The position numbers and the translations under genes were made by a program. Source: Symsagittifera roscoffensis (taxonomy: Eukaryota > Xenacoelomorpha > Acoela > Convolutidae). From it: DNA of 64,000 nt. The stretch spans positions 17,433,623 through 17,497,622 of the forward strand of contig NC_087065.1 of the NCBI RefSeq assembly GCF_963678635.1. Direction: 5' to 3'. Each line of letters opens with the position of its first letter. Within the stretch, counting starts at the first letter, position 1. The notes below the pieces were generated by a model. It was not told where the DNA came from. It did no database searches and saw only the letters and a list, made by a program, of their open reading frames with translations. Shown here one piece after another: positions 28,419 to 39,165 of this stretch.

Positions 28419-28862
28419 ATGAAACGGTATTTGCCGGAGAGCAGCTCTCCTGCCAATTCAAGAAATAACGAACAAAGAAGCCTCATGGAATCACCAAGGA
28501 GAAGAAGAACAGAGGGTTCAGCCAGAGTACCTTTCTTGGGAACGTTGCCCGAAGAAGAGTGGGAAGTACATCATCGAGACCATGAAAGTAGGACGGGATG
28601 CAGATTGGACAGAGTGGCGTTCATGGAAGAAGTCTGGACAGTGGTTCAGAGCTATGGGACCCAGTCCATTTTGAAAACAGGTTTCAACCGACCATTGATG
28701 CGGGAAGTCCTTGACAAACTTGATGAATGTGAAGGGAGATTGAGTGAGTTGTTGATTGGCTCAGCCACTGATGAAAGTGAGGCGAACTCTCCCAGCAAGA
28801 TGACACCGCAGGATGGTAAAGGAGAGGTGGTGTATCTGTCAAGGAGAAGTGGTGTAGAATGA
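28419..28862 (+). CDS. ORF of element 2, 147 residues, unknown function
   Basis: ATG at 28419, 12 bp after the preceding stop. Basic, serine/arginine-rich N-terminus (ESPRRRRTEGSARV), then a more structured part (LDRVAFMEEVWTVVQSYGTQSILK). The 3' end lies inside a short tandem repeat (28815-28937), so the stop may result from repeat expansion. I do not recognise the family. Confidence 0.45.
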   Translation: MKRYLPESSSPANSRNNEQRSLMESPRRRRTEGSARVPFLGTLPEEEWEVHHRDHESRTGCRLDRVAFMEEVWTVVQSYGTQSILKTGFNRPLMREVLDKLDECEGRLSELLIGSATDESEANSPSKMTPQDGKGEVVYLSRRSGVE

Positions 28863-28937
28863 GATGAAGAGGAAGTTAGGAAGCAAGGTAAAGGAGAGGT
28901 GGTGTAGAATGAGTTGAAGATGAAGTTAGGAAGCAAG
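28815..28937 (+). repeat. Short tandem repeat across an ORF end in element 2
   Basis: GGTAAAGGAGAGGTGGTGTA followed by GAATGAGWTGAAGAKGAAGTTAGGAAGCAAGGT is repeated about twice, with an extra partial copy. The unit is ~55 bp and purine-rich. Confidence 0.75.
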
Positions 28938-29219
28938 GTGATGCCGAGGAGAGTAGGAAAGACGAAGGTGGATTCAGAGATATCAATAAAAGCTGTCAAT
29001 TCAGCGAAACGAAAACGAGTCGAAGAGGCCATGGACTTGGGACAAGGTGATCATCAATTACCTGGCTTGAACAGAATGTTGACCGATGTAGCGATGGTGC
29101 CACCCATTCTCATGGCAGGGATAAAGTCGACAGGTTACAAATCCAAAAGGAGTGACCGCACTCTGACTGGAGCAACCTTAGAAATGGAAATACTCAGCCA
29201 ATGTGGAGAAACACGATGA
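28914..29219 (+). CDS. ORF of element 2, ~101 residues, unknown function
   Basis: Opens inside the purine-rich repeat. The N-terminal half is lysine/arginine-rich (MPRRVGKTKVD, AKRKRVEEAMDL) and could be nuclear-targeting or nucleic-acid binding; that is inference from composition only. It is in the same frame as the next ORF, separated by stops at 29217-29219 and 29241-29243, so it may be the broken N-terminus of that product. Confidence 0.35.
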   Translation: MKMKLGSKVMPRRVGKTKVDSEISIKAVNSAKRKRVEEAMDLGQGDHQLPGLNRMLTDVAMVPPILMAGIKSTGYKSKRSDRTLTGATLEMEILSQCGETR

Positions 29220-29246
29220 AAGACTTTAAACCATCTCCCATGAACC

Positions 29247-30446
29247 ATGGAAAGGGAAGTGTCGCACCCGGTGGATACATGGAGATGTTGTGAACCCGCC
29301 GGTGGATACATGGAGATGTTAGAATATCGAAACTTGGCTAGAGGGTATGTGATGGCTCTGGAAGACGAAATGGCCATGGAAGGTTATCTGGAGACAATGT
29401 TGCAAGGGACCACCCTCAAGCTGAAGGGATATGGAACTTTAGCGTCATCCGAGATGCAGGCGGAAACGATCGAGCAGTTAGTGAGCCTTCCATGGAAAGC
29501 AGTGGTGTTGAAGTACTTCGAAGAGGAAATGAGGACTGCGCCGAGAATACACGCTCTCATGGCAGTACCCTACGTAAGAACCGAATTACAACTGAGGTTC
29601 GCCTGGTGCATGATGGGATTAACTCGCGGGCAAAATGACTCAGAAGAAAGGAAAAGGTCAAAAGAAGAAAAAGTATTCCTGATGACGAACCTGAGGGATC
29701 TGATAATCCAGGAAGGAATGGCAGTAGTGTGCGCGAAGCGGAGAGATGCTCTCTGTTTCATTCGGTTCCTGATAGAGCAGATTTCAGTACCAGCATTGAA
29801 CACCTGTGTCAAGATGTTGAGGGAGGGCGATGAACGAGCAAAAGCCTTACTCTTGCTAGCACTGCTGGAGATGCATCAAAGCAAGCCGATGAGGGTGAAT
29901 ATGAAAGAACCTGAGGAATTAGAGCCCATGAGAAAGATAGACGAAATCAGGAGATTTTCAAACAAGGAGCTGAGACTCACTAAAGAATCTATGGGGACAC
30001 TACCGAAATCCAGTGAGTACTGTGGGCCGATCAAGAAGAAGTCGTACAGCTACGTGTCCGGAATCATTGGGATAGCGTACAACCCTTTTCTGAGTGAAGA
30101 CATACGCAATTGCTTCTTCGATTACGAGCAGGCAGTGTTGCTAAGATTCTGGTAGTCGAGGATTGTAACGATTAAGAGCGCTAATAATCCACAGACCAAA
30201 TTAGGACGGGTCTTGGAAGAAGAGGTGACTGCACCTTCCGTGCCAAAATCCGACAAAAGAGTGGAGTTTGGGTTGGGTTTCTCAGATGAGCTACTGAGAA
30301 CGAGCTTGATGGTAGTGTGGGAACTGATGAGACCATCATGGTGTCCTAGTCCCAATGCTGACTCGATATTACGGGCGACACAAGACGTGCAGAGGGAGCT
30401 GAATGCAGATTGTAATCTGCGTGACCTTAGATCATATATAATGTGA
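29247..30446 (+). pseudogene. ORF of element 2, ~400 codons with one in-frame stop, unknown function
   Basis: From ATG 29247 the frame is open to TAG at 30153-30155, then continues in the same frame to TGA at 30444-30446. That pattern fits one nonsense mutation in a ~400-codon ORF. The product looks helical (LRFAWCMMGLTRGQ, ALLLLALLEMHQSKPMR), with a Lys/Glu-rich insert (DSEERKRSKEEKVF). A 21-bp duplication (CGGTGGATACATGGAGATGTT at ~29270 and ~29301) lies at its 5' end. No known motif. Confidence 0.5.
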
Positions 30447-31618
30447 TGATAACAGCCTCTAGGAGCAACGGGGAAGACAAAGTGGAGTTGACTGGCTGGG
30501 GACCAGAGGACTGGGTCAAACCTGGTAGCTGTCTGGCGGAAGTCTGTGGACTGGAAGATCACGTTTGTGGAGGTCTGGATTGTGTGAAAACCCTAGAGAG
30601 ACAACACAAACAATTGACGATATTGTTTGGGAATGTCGTGATGAAAGCAAAGACGAAAACGGAACTGATCGCAGATTGCCATGGAGGAACCGAGGTGAAT
30701 CTAGTGACTGCACTAGGATTCTACAGCATGTTTGGTTCTTTAGAGTCACTATTGAATCTAGAACAGAAACATGAGATGGTCACAGCCATCAGTGTAGAAG
30801 TGTTCCCAGGAGTTCTGCAAACTGAACAAAAGTACATAGGAAAATGGACGGAAGCGATCGAGACGGAAATGAACATCAGACATAGTGAGTCTTATTGTAG
30901 ACCATCAGGAGCACGATATTTGGTGGGATCGACATTGGCTCCAATGTGCAAGAGTAGGTACCCGGTGCATTTCGTAGTTGTGGATGTAAAGAGTACGAGA
31001 ACGATCGTGGATCAAGCCTTCTCAGTGCCAAAGTGTGTGCGATTAACGAGAATGTCCGAAAAATCTTACGAGTTGCTATGTAAAATGTTCTCAGCAGTTC
31101 CAGAGAGAACAAAGCAGGAGTTGGAGTTGATACTGGGAAGGAAGTTCATGGGATACGTGAGTGGGAACTTCAGTATCTTTGAAAGACAGAAACAGAGAGG
31201 ATCAACCGCTACGGATTACAATACAGTAGACGAGAATGATGAAGTCCACCGAGTGATGATGGAAGTGGAACCATTACTGGAAGCTTCGGGAAAACGTAAT
31301 TGGAGGAGCATCATGTTGACACATGACGAGTTTCCCTGCCACTGCTTGCTGCAGACCTGGTGGTATCCCGAGCGTAGTAATCTGATGTTGATCTGGGACT
31401 CTGGAGAGCTGCTCTCCATGGGTTTACCAGACTCATCACGGCCCATAACAATAGTGATAGTGGGAGTTATGATGGCGATACGATGGCTGGAAGCTCATGT
31501 GAGAGAAAACAATAGACAGGAGGCACCGACGAGAGAACAGTTGCAGAAATTGGATTGTCTAAAAGATTTAGATCTTTTGAGACAACGTGCAAGATTCTTA
31601 ACATTCCGATGGAAGTGA
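30446..31618 (+). CDS. ORF of element 2, ~390 residues, unknown function
   Basis: ATG at 30446 overlaps the preceding TGA as TGATG. Intact to 31618. Cysteine-containing N-terminal half (SCLAEVCGLEDHVCGGLDCV), a hydrophobic but short stretch (VTALGFYSMFGSLESLL), and a C-terminal HCLLQTWWYPERSNLMLIW block. A hydrophobic segment near the end (ITIVIVGVMMAIRWL) could span a membrane; if so an envelope-like or membrane role is conceivable, but no signal peptide, furin site or fusion motif is apparent. No family recognised. Confidence 0.5.
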   Translation: MITASRSNGEDKVELTGWGPEDWVKPGSCLAEVCGLEDHVCGGLDCVKTLERQHKQLTILFGNVVMKAKTKTELIADCHGGTEVNLVTALGFYSMFGSLESLLNLEQKHEMVTAISVEVFPGVLQTEQKYIGKWTEAIETEMNIRHSESYCRPSGARYLVGSTLAPMCKSRYPVHFVVVDVKSTRTIVDQAFSVPKCVRLTRMSEKSYELLCKMFSAVPERTKQELELILGRKFMGYVSGNFSIFERQKQRGSTATDYNTVDENDEVHRVMMEVEPLLEASGKRNWRSIMLTHDEFPCHCLLQTWWYPERSNLMLIWDSGELLSMGLPDSSRPITIVIVGVMMAIRWLEAHVRENNRQEAPTREQLQKLDCLKDLDLLRQRARFLTFRWK

Positions 31619-31974
31619 AAAAGATATGGGCAAGAAGACGATTGATGCCATGGTTCAGAGATAACATGACTGCATGGTTGTACGAATATGCCAAAAAGCA
31701 TAAGACGAAGCACGGCAGAGTGTACAGTGGATATCAGCTGGACATTGGAGCAGGAGCTTTCAAGCGAGCTTTCGTGACTCATCGGAATGCAGTGACCACC
31801 GCTGTAAAGAGAATTTCCAGGACGAATGAACGTAGTGGAAAGGAGAAGGAAGAGATGTTGAGGGAAGATTTGGAAAGAAACGTGACGTTGTGTCTCCACA
31901 ACAGCTTCTGCCGAAACAGAGAATCTAACGTGGATCCCCTACCTTGTTGCAAACAGAGGGTAGAAGAGCAGTAG
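31609..31974 (+). CDS. Last ORF of element 2, 121 residues, basic and cysteine-containing
   Basis: ATG at 31609 overlaps the previous ORF's stop by 10 nt (ATGGAAGTGA). The alternative is a frameshift fusing the two. Highly basic (KKIWARRRLMPWF, YAKKHKTKHGRV); the C-terminus carries several cysteines (LCLHNSFCRNRE, LPCCKQRVEEQ). A diverged copy of its last ~45 codons occurs at 36514-36669. Confidence 0.5.
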   Translation: MEVKKIWARRRLMPWFRDNMTAWLYEYAKKHKTKHGRVYSGYQLDIGAGAFKRAFVTHRNAVTTAVKRISRTNERSGKEKEEMLREDLERNVTLCLHNSFCRNRESNVDPLPCCKQRVEEQ

Positions 31975-32895
31975 TGTTGGAGGACTGCTTCCAACAGCGT
32001 CAGATTAGCTAACGATGTGTTGCAAGACACAGAACTGAAAGTGCGGAGTCAGTGTCACAGGAGGAAGAGATGGAACATTGACAAACGGTCGAAAGAACAA
32101 GAGGCGAAAAGAAAGAAAATTAGAAGAATTTAGAAGTTTTAGAACTTCTAAACGACGAAAAAAGAAGAAAACAAAGGAGTGACGAAGAAGAAGAAATAAA
32201 AACTCAGAATTGTTTTATGTGTGTGAAAAAACTCAAGTGAAAAACTAAGCAACCAAGTTGTAATTGAAACCTGAAACATTTAGTTGAGCTTTGAACATTA
32301 AAGAGTTTGTTGCATTTATACATTTGCATTTTGATTTTAGTTAGTGGCTTTAGAGACACTTACTTACTATTTATTTAGAAAGGCTTGAGTAAAGAGTATA
32401 TTTATATATTCTAGCCTGCATGACTGTTTTTAATCAACTAGGAAAACTAATCACTTTGTGGTGATATGAAAGGCTTGGGTAATCTCTCGAATTTCTAACC
32501 ACAGAGTTTCTTAGTTTTAATATTCAGTACAATAAACAAGCAAGATTTGCGAAGGGAAGAAGCATAGTAGGATACTTTTAACTTGTTGGTTGGCAGGACT
32601 GTCCTGCAAATCAACATCTTTTAAAAATCTAGGAGAAAAAATTTAATCAAGGCATTGACATTGGAAGTCAGAAAAGGTGTTTTTATCTTAGGTCATGTCC
32701 TCAATGTGCAGATTAATGAAAGAATTTGAAGGCTATAGTGATGTAGTATGATGCCATTTATATTCTGCAGTGAGTTGATATGACGCGGATAAGAGTAATT
32801 TCGTGCATTTTGTAAATTCTGTTCGATGACACTGTGCCAATTTTACGAACATTGCGAGAATCAATGAGGACATTGACCGGACTGTCCGGGGAGTA
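31975..32895 (+). other. 3' untranslated region of element 2 upstream of its 3' LTR
   Basis: AT-rich, no ORF. It ends with an imperfect palindrome CCGGACTGTCCGG (32877-32889) and GGGGAGTA directly before the LTR, the only candidate for a short polypurine tract. Confidence 0.5.
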
Positions 32896-33805
32896 TGTGA
32901 CATTCGACCAGAATGCACCAAAATGCAGACGCAGCAATTTCGTGTTTTTAGCAGCGAACCTTCCGAATTGGCGGTTTTGAAGGAATAAAAGCGTTATTCG
33001 AACGATTGGACAAATCGGGAAGGCTGAAGGATTTGGAAAATCCTAAAATTTAAAAATTCGAATTGATGACGTAACAATTCTGAGAAACGTCAGAAATCAC
33101 CATTTTGGTAAGAAAACCGAAATAAAACACAACAACGATAGTTGCGACGACGACAACAACGGAAAAATAGAGAATCGGAATCAGAAAAAAGCTGGAATAG
33201 CAGAGACCGTTCCGAGTTGCAACTATTGTGTCGCTACAATAGTTGCAAGGCCGTTGCCAACAACGGCGAAGGGTGGAAGACAGCCTTCCGGTAGGAAGTT
33301 AAAGGTCTTATTACCCCGGATTCGAGAATCCGGAGGGGTCTCGGGACTGAAACTCTTAGCCTTTTATACAAACTTTTAGCTTCCCTATTGTGTCCTGAAT
33401 TGAATTTAATTAACATCTGAATTCAATTTGCTAGGATGAGAAGCTAGGAGTTGGGGGAAAGGGTTGATCCATCTTCGATGGAGATGATGATTTTATCTAC
33501 TGAGCAAAAACAATAATAATTCAATAAGTAGTAATAGCCCTGATTTTAGGAGTGACCTCGTGGTCTGGGGATACTGAGACCCAGCCATGAGCTCACTTTT
33601 TCTGCATGTAATCTAGTTATTTTGAGTGTTTTGACCGAAGCCGAAAGCAGTAACGTTTTTTCGACCCGATGTCAGAAAAACCACCGAAAGTACTGGCTTG
33701 GTAGAGACGGTGAAAAGCATGTAGAGCTCTGTTTAGACGTTGTCCAGTCGTCTTAGAACCTAGCTTTATTTTCCGTCGATATGTATCTTCCAGGCGAATG
33801 TTACA
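32896..33805 (+). repeat. 3' LTR of element 2
   Basis: 910 bp, TGTGACATTCG to CGAATGTTACA; colinear with 14317-15223 with scattered differences. Contains one AATCCGGAGGGGTC motif near 33327. Confidence 0.9.
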
Positions 33806-34470
33806 TGTGCTTTCGATCGTTTTCAGAACTAGTGTAGGATCAGCCCAACACGTGTTCTCTCGGAATAGAACAAGGACTGAGTGTAAGTTAAATTGAAAAC
33901 TCGATTTATCTATAAATGCTTGAAAATTTTTTCTCAAAGTTGATCTCGCAGACTTATGAGATATTTACAGGAATATAGTATTGAAAAAATTTGTCGAGGA
34001 AGGATTTATTAACCAACTGATTGCTCCGAATGTTCAATTATTATGATGTTCTTGGGTGAAAATTGATTTTACCAAGATTACAGACTTTCGTACCTTTTGT
34101 CAGTTTTATCTGAGACTATTTACAGAAACACTTTCTCCCGCCTGTCAAGGCGTTTGCATGATTGTCCAAGTTAATTAATGCGTTGACAGCTCTCAGACGT
34201 CATAATTTATTAATAACTTTTGCCGAACCGGTTCAAGTTATGATCTTTTTTTTATAACAAAGAAACTTCCGTTTCTCGGCACAATGTCCAACGTCAGGTT
34301 AATAAAGTTGATATAAAAAGATTTACAGATTTTAAAACATCATAGAAGACCATAGAGTGATTCAAAAAATATATACACATTCCACCAATCCTACTTTATA
34401 GCGTGAGATTTCGTAACCTATATTTTTCTTGAATTTCTGAGAGCGAGTTTAAATCTTACTTAGTGTTTCA
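33806..34470 (+). other. AT-rich flank after element 2's 3' LTR (copy 1)
   Basis: No convincing gene. It may include the 3' end of the Penelope-like remnant that lies next to it on the minus strand. Confidence 0.4.
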
Positions 34471-35480
34471 TTACATTAACTTTCCGATTTTACAATTTTT
34501 TTGATTGAAACGTTCGATAATCTCAGACAAAATAGTTTTGGACTGCAATCTAAGTGTTAGCTCGTTACTCGTGAACTCATCCAGCGTGTTGATCCCTGGC
34601 CTCAGTTTCCTATTATGCAGCGCTTCCAATGTTTCATTACGTTGTTTGATTGATGTATTATCTCGCAACCCCACACCGACTCTTTCTTGTGTTCCCCAAT
34701 GCTTGTGGCCAAATTTCGATTGGTTTTTCCAACATAGGCGGAATTATATCCAAAACAGGACAGCTTGTGGACAAACAGCCTGAAACTTCTGAAACTTTCA
34801 TTGGAGTTTCAGATCACGGAAGAATGACGACTTACGGGAGGGAAGAGCGGTTTTCTATTTACGGGCCGTAAACGCAATTTGAGCCCTGATGATGCTGCGC
34901 ACATTGTTTGCAAACAGTTGACTTGGATTTCCTCGATATTGAAGCATGAGCACTGAAGGTTTTTCATCTCGCCTGTCATTTGTTGCCCGAGTTTCTGTCT
35001 AAGTTGTTGTTAACTTTGCTCCAAGAATTTTGCTTAGTGTTTCCGACTCAACTTTGAACGACCACTCTTCTGGTTACTGATTTTCCTTCCATTGCTGTCA
35101 ATTGATCATCATTGCTTCATGGCAAATTTCCTACGTCGATGTGCTCCTGTAAATCTTGCGCACCATACCCTCTATTAATTTTCTCTTGTACTACAGTGGT
35201 GCGCAATTTCTCAAGTTTAGTAAAGTACCCGTATACGTTGGTTTTTGTTAGTAGACACATTTATCTTGCTTGCTGCCATCTAAATTTATTTTTTGTCTAA
35301 AAAAGCCAAGTCACCATTCTCATTTGGTGTTTCAAGATTGAATTGTAAAGTAGATAGCAACTTGTTGGCAGCTTACAAAACCCCTCTCTGGTCGCCTTTA
35401 ACAGTCTTTACAATAACGTCGACATATCGTAGGAAAAGCTTCACACCTGTTATGGTCCGCTCACACCTCCCATTGCAAAA
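34471..35480 (-). pseudogene. Penelope-like element remnant (RT fragment and GIY-YIG nuclease), copy 1
   Basis: On the minus strand, ~35445-35285 reads VKLFLRYVDVIVKTVKG and, after an in-frame stop, NLETPNENGDLAFLD. This is the RT motif C region of Penelope-like elements (usual RYVDD...) followed by their GDLAFLD-type block. Further on, ~34790-34690 reads LSCFGYNSAYVGKTNRNLAT then SIGEHKK, the GIY-YIG endonuclease signature (YVGxTxRxLxxRxxEH). After a frameshift comes TLEALHNRKLRPGINTLDEF (34650-34540), the conserved C-terminal block. RT followed by GIY-YIG is diagnostic of the family. YVDV in place of YVDD, a stop and frameshifts mark it as dead. Confidence 0.75.
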
Positions 35481-35539
35481 AGTGCAGAACCAAACTTTTC
35501 TGGGTCCTGTGGAGGTGTCAGTTTACTTTTAGCAGTTTT

Positions 35540-36438
35540 GCGATCTTTCTCCTCGGCCGCTTCCGTTCCGAGGTTTCAAACCGAGCCTGATTTTACCCTG
35601 CTAGGATCTAGGAAGTCAAATAACTTTACATTCCACAGAAACTGCCTACAAACAGCCCATGGGACGAGCTTCAAACCGTTTGGTCGCTTCTGATCTGTCC
35701 TGTGGAGGTGTCGCGTCTCTAAATTAGAACGCATGTGAATTAAGGCGAAATTTTGCTTTATAAGGGCATTCAAACTTGAATGACGGGAGAACCTTCCTCT
35801 CAGTTTATCTGTTAACCGATCTGTTTTCACAAATTTTTGAAATTGAAGGGGCTCTTACTGCAATTTTAAACTGCTGATTTGTGCCAATCGGTTATATGAA
35901 CAAAATAATTTGATGTGTTTTCAGTTTGAATAAAGTGTCGACTTCGCCCTGTCATGCTTAAATTTCTCGCGACAACTGAAACAAAAAATCAAGAATTAAA
36001 TAAGCCGAATTTATAACTGCGGGATATCCGGCAAAAATCAGACGGGTGTCAAATTGCTGTTCGCAATTTGCCGGGTAAAATTTAAATTTGAGTAGAGTTG
36101 TCTCGTTCCTGACAGAGAATAAAAAGAGTATAAATGAGAGTGCAACTCGTGGAGCAGGAGGAATCTTGACTGGACCAATCACCCACTGAAGTAGCTATTG
36201 ACTCAGAATTTACTTGAGCAAATTGAAAAAAAAACTAATTGAGCTTAAAAATTCTTCGGTCCAATAAAAACTATTAAAGTTACTTGAGGTTCCAATCCAG
36301 TTTTAAACCGTGTTTGCGTGTTTCAGGTACTTTAATTTCTATCTAGTTTTATATTTCTATGAGGATTGAGTGAATGAATGTTACAATTTGGCATTTTTAA
36401 TCTTGAGATTTCTGTTTAATCTCACACACTTCGGCATT
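35540..36438 (+). other. Non-coding stretch (copy 1)
   Basis: May hold eroded upstream parts of the Penelope-like element on the minus strand (to ~35830), but I see no further RT motif. A small inverted repeat, AAATTGC/GCAATTT, lies near 36048-36070. Confidence 0.35.
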
Positions 36439-36513
36439 GAGGTTTGCTGACCTGGAGGGACTGCTCTCTAATAACACAATGGGACCAGCGAACGCCCGAC
36501 CGTTACAAGACGT

Positions 36514-36669
36514 AAAACTGCATCACGTAATGGAAGAGAGAAGGAAGAGATGTTGAAGGAAGATTTGGAGAGAAACATGACGTTGTGTCTCCACAACAGC
36601 TTCTGCCGGAACAGAGAATCGAACGTGGATCATCTACCTTGTTGTAAACAGAGGGTAGAAGAGCAGTAG
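36514..36669 (+). pseudogene. Diverged 3' fragment of the last element 2 ORF
   Basis: Aligns in frame with the end of 31609-31974: REKEEMLKEDLERNMTLCLH versus KEKEEMLREDLERNVTLCLH, to the same VEEQ and stop. Several substitutions in this short stretch contrast with the near identity of the rest of the duplication. Confidence 0.7.
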
Positions 36670-37590
36670 TGTTGGAGGACTGCTTCCAACAGCGTCAGAT
36701 TAGCTAACGATGTGTTGCAAGACACAGAACTGAAAGTGCGGAGTCAGTGTCACAGGAGGAAGAGATGGAACATTGACAAACGGTCGAAAGAACAAGAGGC
36801 GAAAAGAAAGAAAATTAGAAGAATTTAGAAGTTTTAGAACTTCTAAACGACGAAAAAAGAAGAAAACAAAGGAGTGACGAAGAAGAAGAAATAAAAACTC
36901 AGAATTGTTTTATGTGTGTGAAAAAACTCAAGTGAAAAACTAAGCAACCAAGTTGTAATTGAAACCTGAAACATTTAGTTGAGCTTTGAACATTAAAGAG
37001 TTTGTTGCATTTATACATTTGCATTTTGATTTTAGTTAGTGGCTTTAGAGACACTTACTTACTATTTATTTAGAAAGGCTTGAGTAAAGAGTATATTTAT
37101 ATATTCTAGCCTGCATGACTGTTTTTAATCAACTAGGAAAACTAATCACTTTGTGGTGATATGAAAGGCTTGGGTAATCTCTCGAATTTCTAACCACAGA
37201 GTTTCTTAGTTTTAATATTCAGTACAATAAACAAGCAAGATTTGCGAAGGGAAGAAGCATAGTAGGATACTTTTAACTTGTTGGTTGGCAGGACTGTCCT
37301 GCAAATCAACATCTTTTAAAAATCTAGGAGAAAAAATTTAATCAAGGCATTGACATTGGAAGTCAGAAAAGGTGTTTTTATCTTAGGTCATGTCCTCAAT
37401 GTGCAGATTAATGAAAGAATTTGAAGGCTATAGTGATGTAGTATGATGCCATTTATATTCTGCAGTGAGTTGATATGACGCGGATAAGAGTAATTTCGTG
37501 CATTTTGTAAATTCTGTTCGATGACACTGTGCCAATTTTACGAACATTGCGAGAATCAATGAGGACATTGACCGGACTGTCCGGGGAGTA

Positions 37591-38500
37591 TGTGACATTC
37601 GACCAGAATGCACCAAAATGCAGACGCAGCAATTTCGTGTTTTTAGCAGCGAACCTTCCGAATTGGCGGTTTTGAAGGAATAAAAGCGTTATTCGAACGA
37701 TTGGACAAATCGGGAAGGCTGAAGGATTTGGAAAATCCTAAAATTTAAAAATTCGAATTGATGACGTAACAATTCTGAGAAACGTCAGAAATGACCATTT
37801 TGGTAAGAAAACCGAAATAAAACACAACAACGATAGTTGCGACGACGACAACAACGGAAAAATAGAGAATCGGAATCAGAAAAAAGCTGGAATAGCAGAG
37901 ACCGTTCCGAGTTGCAACTATTGTGTCGCTACAATAGTTGCAAGGCCGTTGCCAACAACGGCGAAGGGTGGAAGACAGCCTTGCGGTAGGAAGTTAAAGG
38001 TCTTATTACCCCGGATTCGAGAATCCGGAGGGGTCTCGGGACTGAAACTCTTAGCCTTTTATACAAACTTTTAGCTTCCCTATTGTGTCCTGAATTGAAT
38101 TTAATTAACATCTGAATTCAATTTGCTAGGATGAGAAGCTAGGAGTTGGGGGAAAGGGTTGATCCATCTTCGATGGAGATGATGATTTTATCTACTGAGC
38201 AAAAACAATAATAATTCAATAAGTAGTAATAGCCCTGATTTTAGGAGTGACCTCGTGGTCTGGGGATACTGAGACTCAGCCATGAGCTCACTTTTTCTGC
38301 ATGTAATCTAGTTAATTTGAGTGTTTTGACCGAAGCCGAAAGCAGTAACGTTTTTTCGACCCGATGTCAGAAAAACCACCGAAAGTACTGGCTTGGTAGA
38401 GACGGTGAAAAGCATGTAGAGCTCTGTTTGGACGTTGTCCAGTCGTCTTAGAACCTAGCTTTATTTTCCGTCGATATGTATCTTCCAGGCGAATGTTACA
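37591..38500 (+). repeat. Duplicated element 2 LTR
   Basis: 910 bp, same TGTGACATTCG and CGAATGTTACA ends, offset 4695 bp from the 3' LTR. Confidence 0.9.
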
Positions 38501-39165
38501 TGTGCTTTCGATCGTTTTCAGAACTAGTGTAGGATCAGCCCAACACGTGTTCTCTCGGAATAGAACAAGGACTGGGTGTAAGTTAAATTGAAAACTCGAT
38601 TTATCTATAAATGCTTGAAAATTTTTTCTCAAAGTTGATCTCGCAGACTTATGAGATATTTACAGGAATATAGTATTGAAAAAATTTGTCGAGGAAGGAT
38701 TTATTAACCAACTGATTGCTCCGAATGTTCAATTATTATGATGTTCTTGGGTGAAAATTGATTTTACCAAGATTACAGACTTTCGTACCTTTTGTCAGTT
38801 TTATCTGAGACTATTTACAGAAACACTTTCTCCCGCCTGTCAAGGCGTTTGCATGATTGTCCAAGTTAATTAATGCGTTGACAGCTCTCAGACGTCATAA
38901 TTTATTAATAACTTTTGCCGAACCGGTTCAAGTTATGATCTTTTTTTTATAACAAAGAAACTTCCGTTTCTCGGCACAATGTCCAACGTCAGGTTAATAA
39001 AGTTGATATAAAAAGATTTACAGATTTTAAAACATCATAGAAGACCATAGAGTGATTCAAAAAATATATACACATTCCACCAATCCTACTTTATAGCGTG
39101 AGATTTCGTAACCTATATTTTTCTTGAATTTCTGAGAGCGAGTTTAAATCTTACTTAGTGTTTCA

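Larger units (their letters stand above)
14317..33805 (+). mobile_element. Element 2: decayed relative of element 1, LTR to LTR (~19.5 kb)
   Basis: Bounded by LTRs at 14317-15223 and 32896-33805. Order: LTR, primer site, 4.3-kb leader, gag-pol remnant (19566-25839), then ~6 kb of further ORFs to 31974, a 0.9-kb 3' region, LTR. Homology to element 1 covers protease, RT, integrase and the C-terminal macro-like domain. Large deletions removed most of gag, most of RNase H and the SGNH-containing part of the second ORF, and stops and frameshifts are frequent. It could only move, if at all, with help from a relative. A 4-bp ATGT at both flanks is a possible target duplication if the LTR end is shifted by one base. 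Confidence 0.85.
31845..36438 (+). repeat. Tandem segmental duplication, copy 1 (~4.6 kb)
   Basis: Matches 36540-41133 at a constant offset of 4695 bp with only scattered substitutions. It contains the 3' end of element 2, its 3' LTR, flanking DNA and a Penelope-like remnant. The copies are separated by ~100 bp (36439-36539). Because LTR flanks are duplicated too, this is a segmental duplication and not a second insertion. Confidence 0.93.

Noticed and set aside
33234-33416. 60-codon minus-strand frame within the LTR, present in all LTR copies
   Set aside because: Conserved only because the LTR is repeated. It has no start context, and its sequence drifts between copies as fast as the surroundings.
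14307-33812. A clean target-site duplication for element 2
   Set aside because: Flanks read ...AATGT and TGTGC. Only a 4-bp ATGT with a one-base shift of the LTR end would fit, so it is not called.
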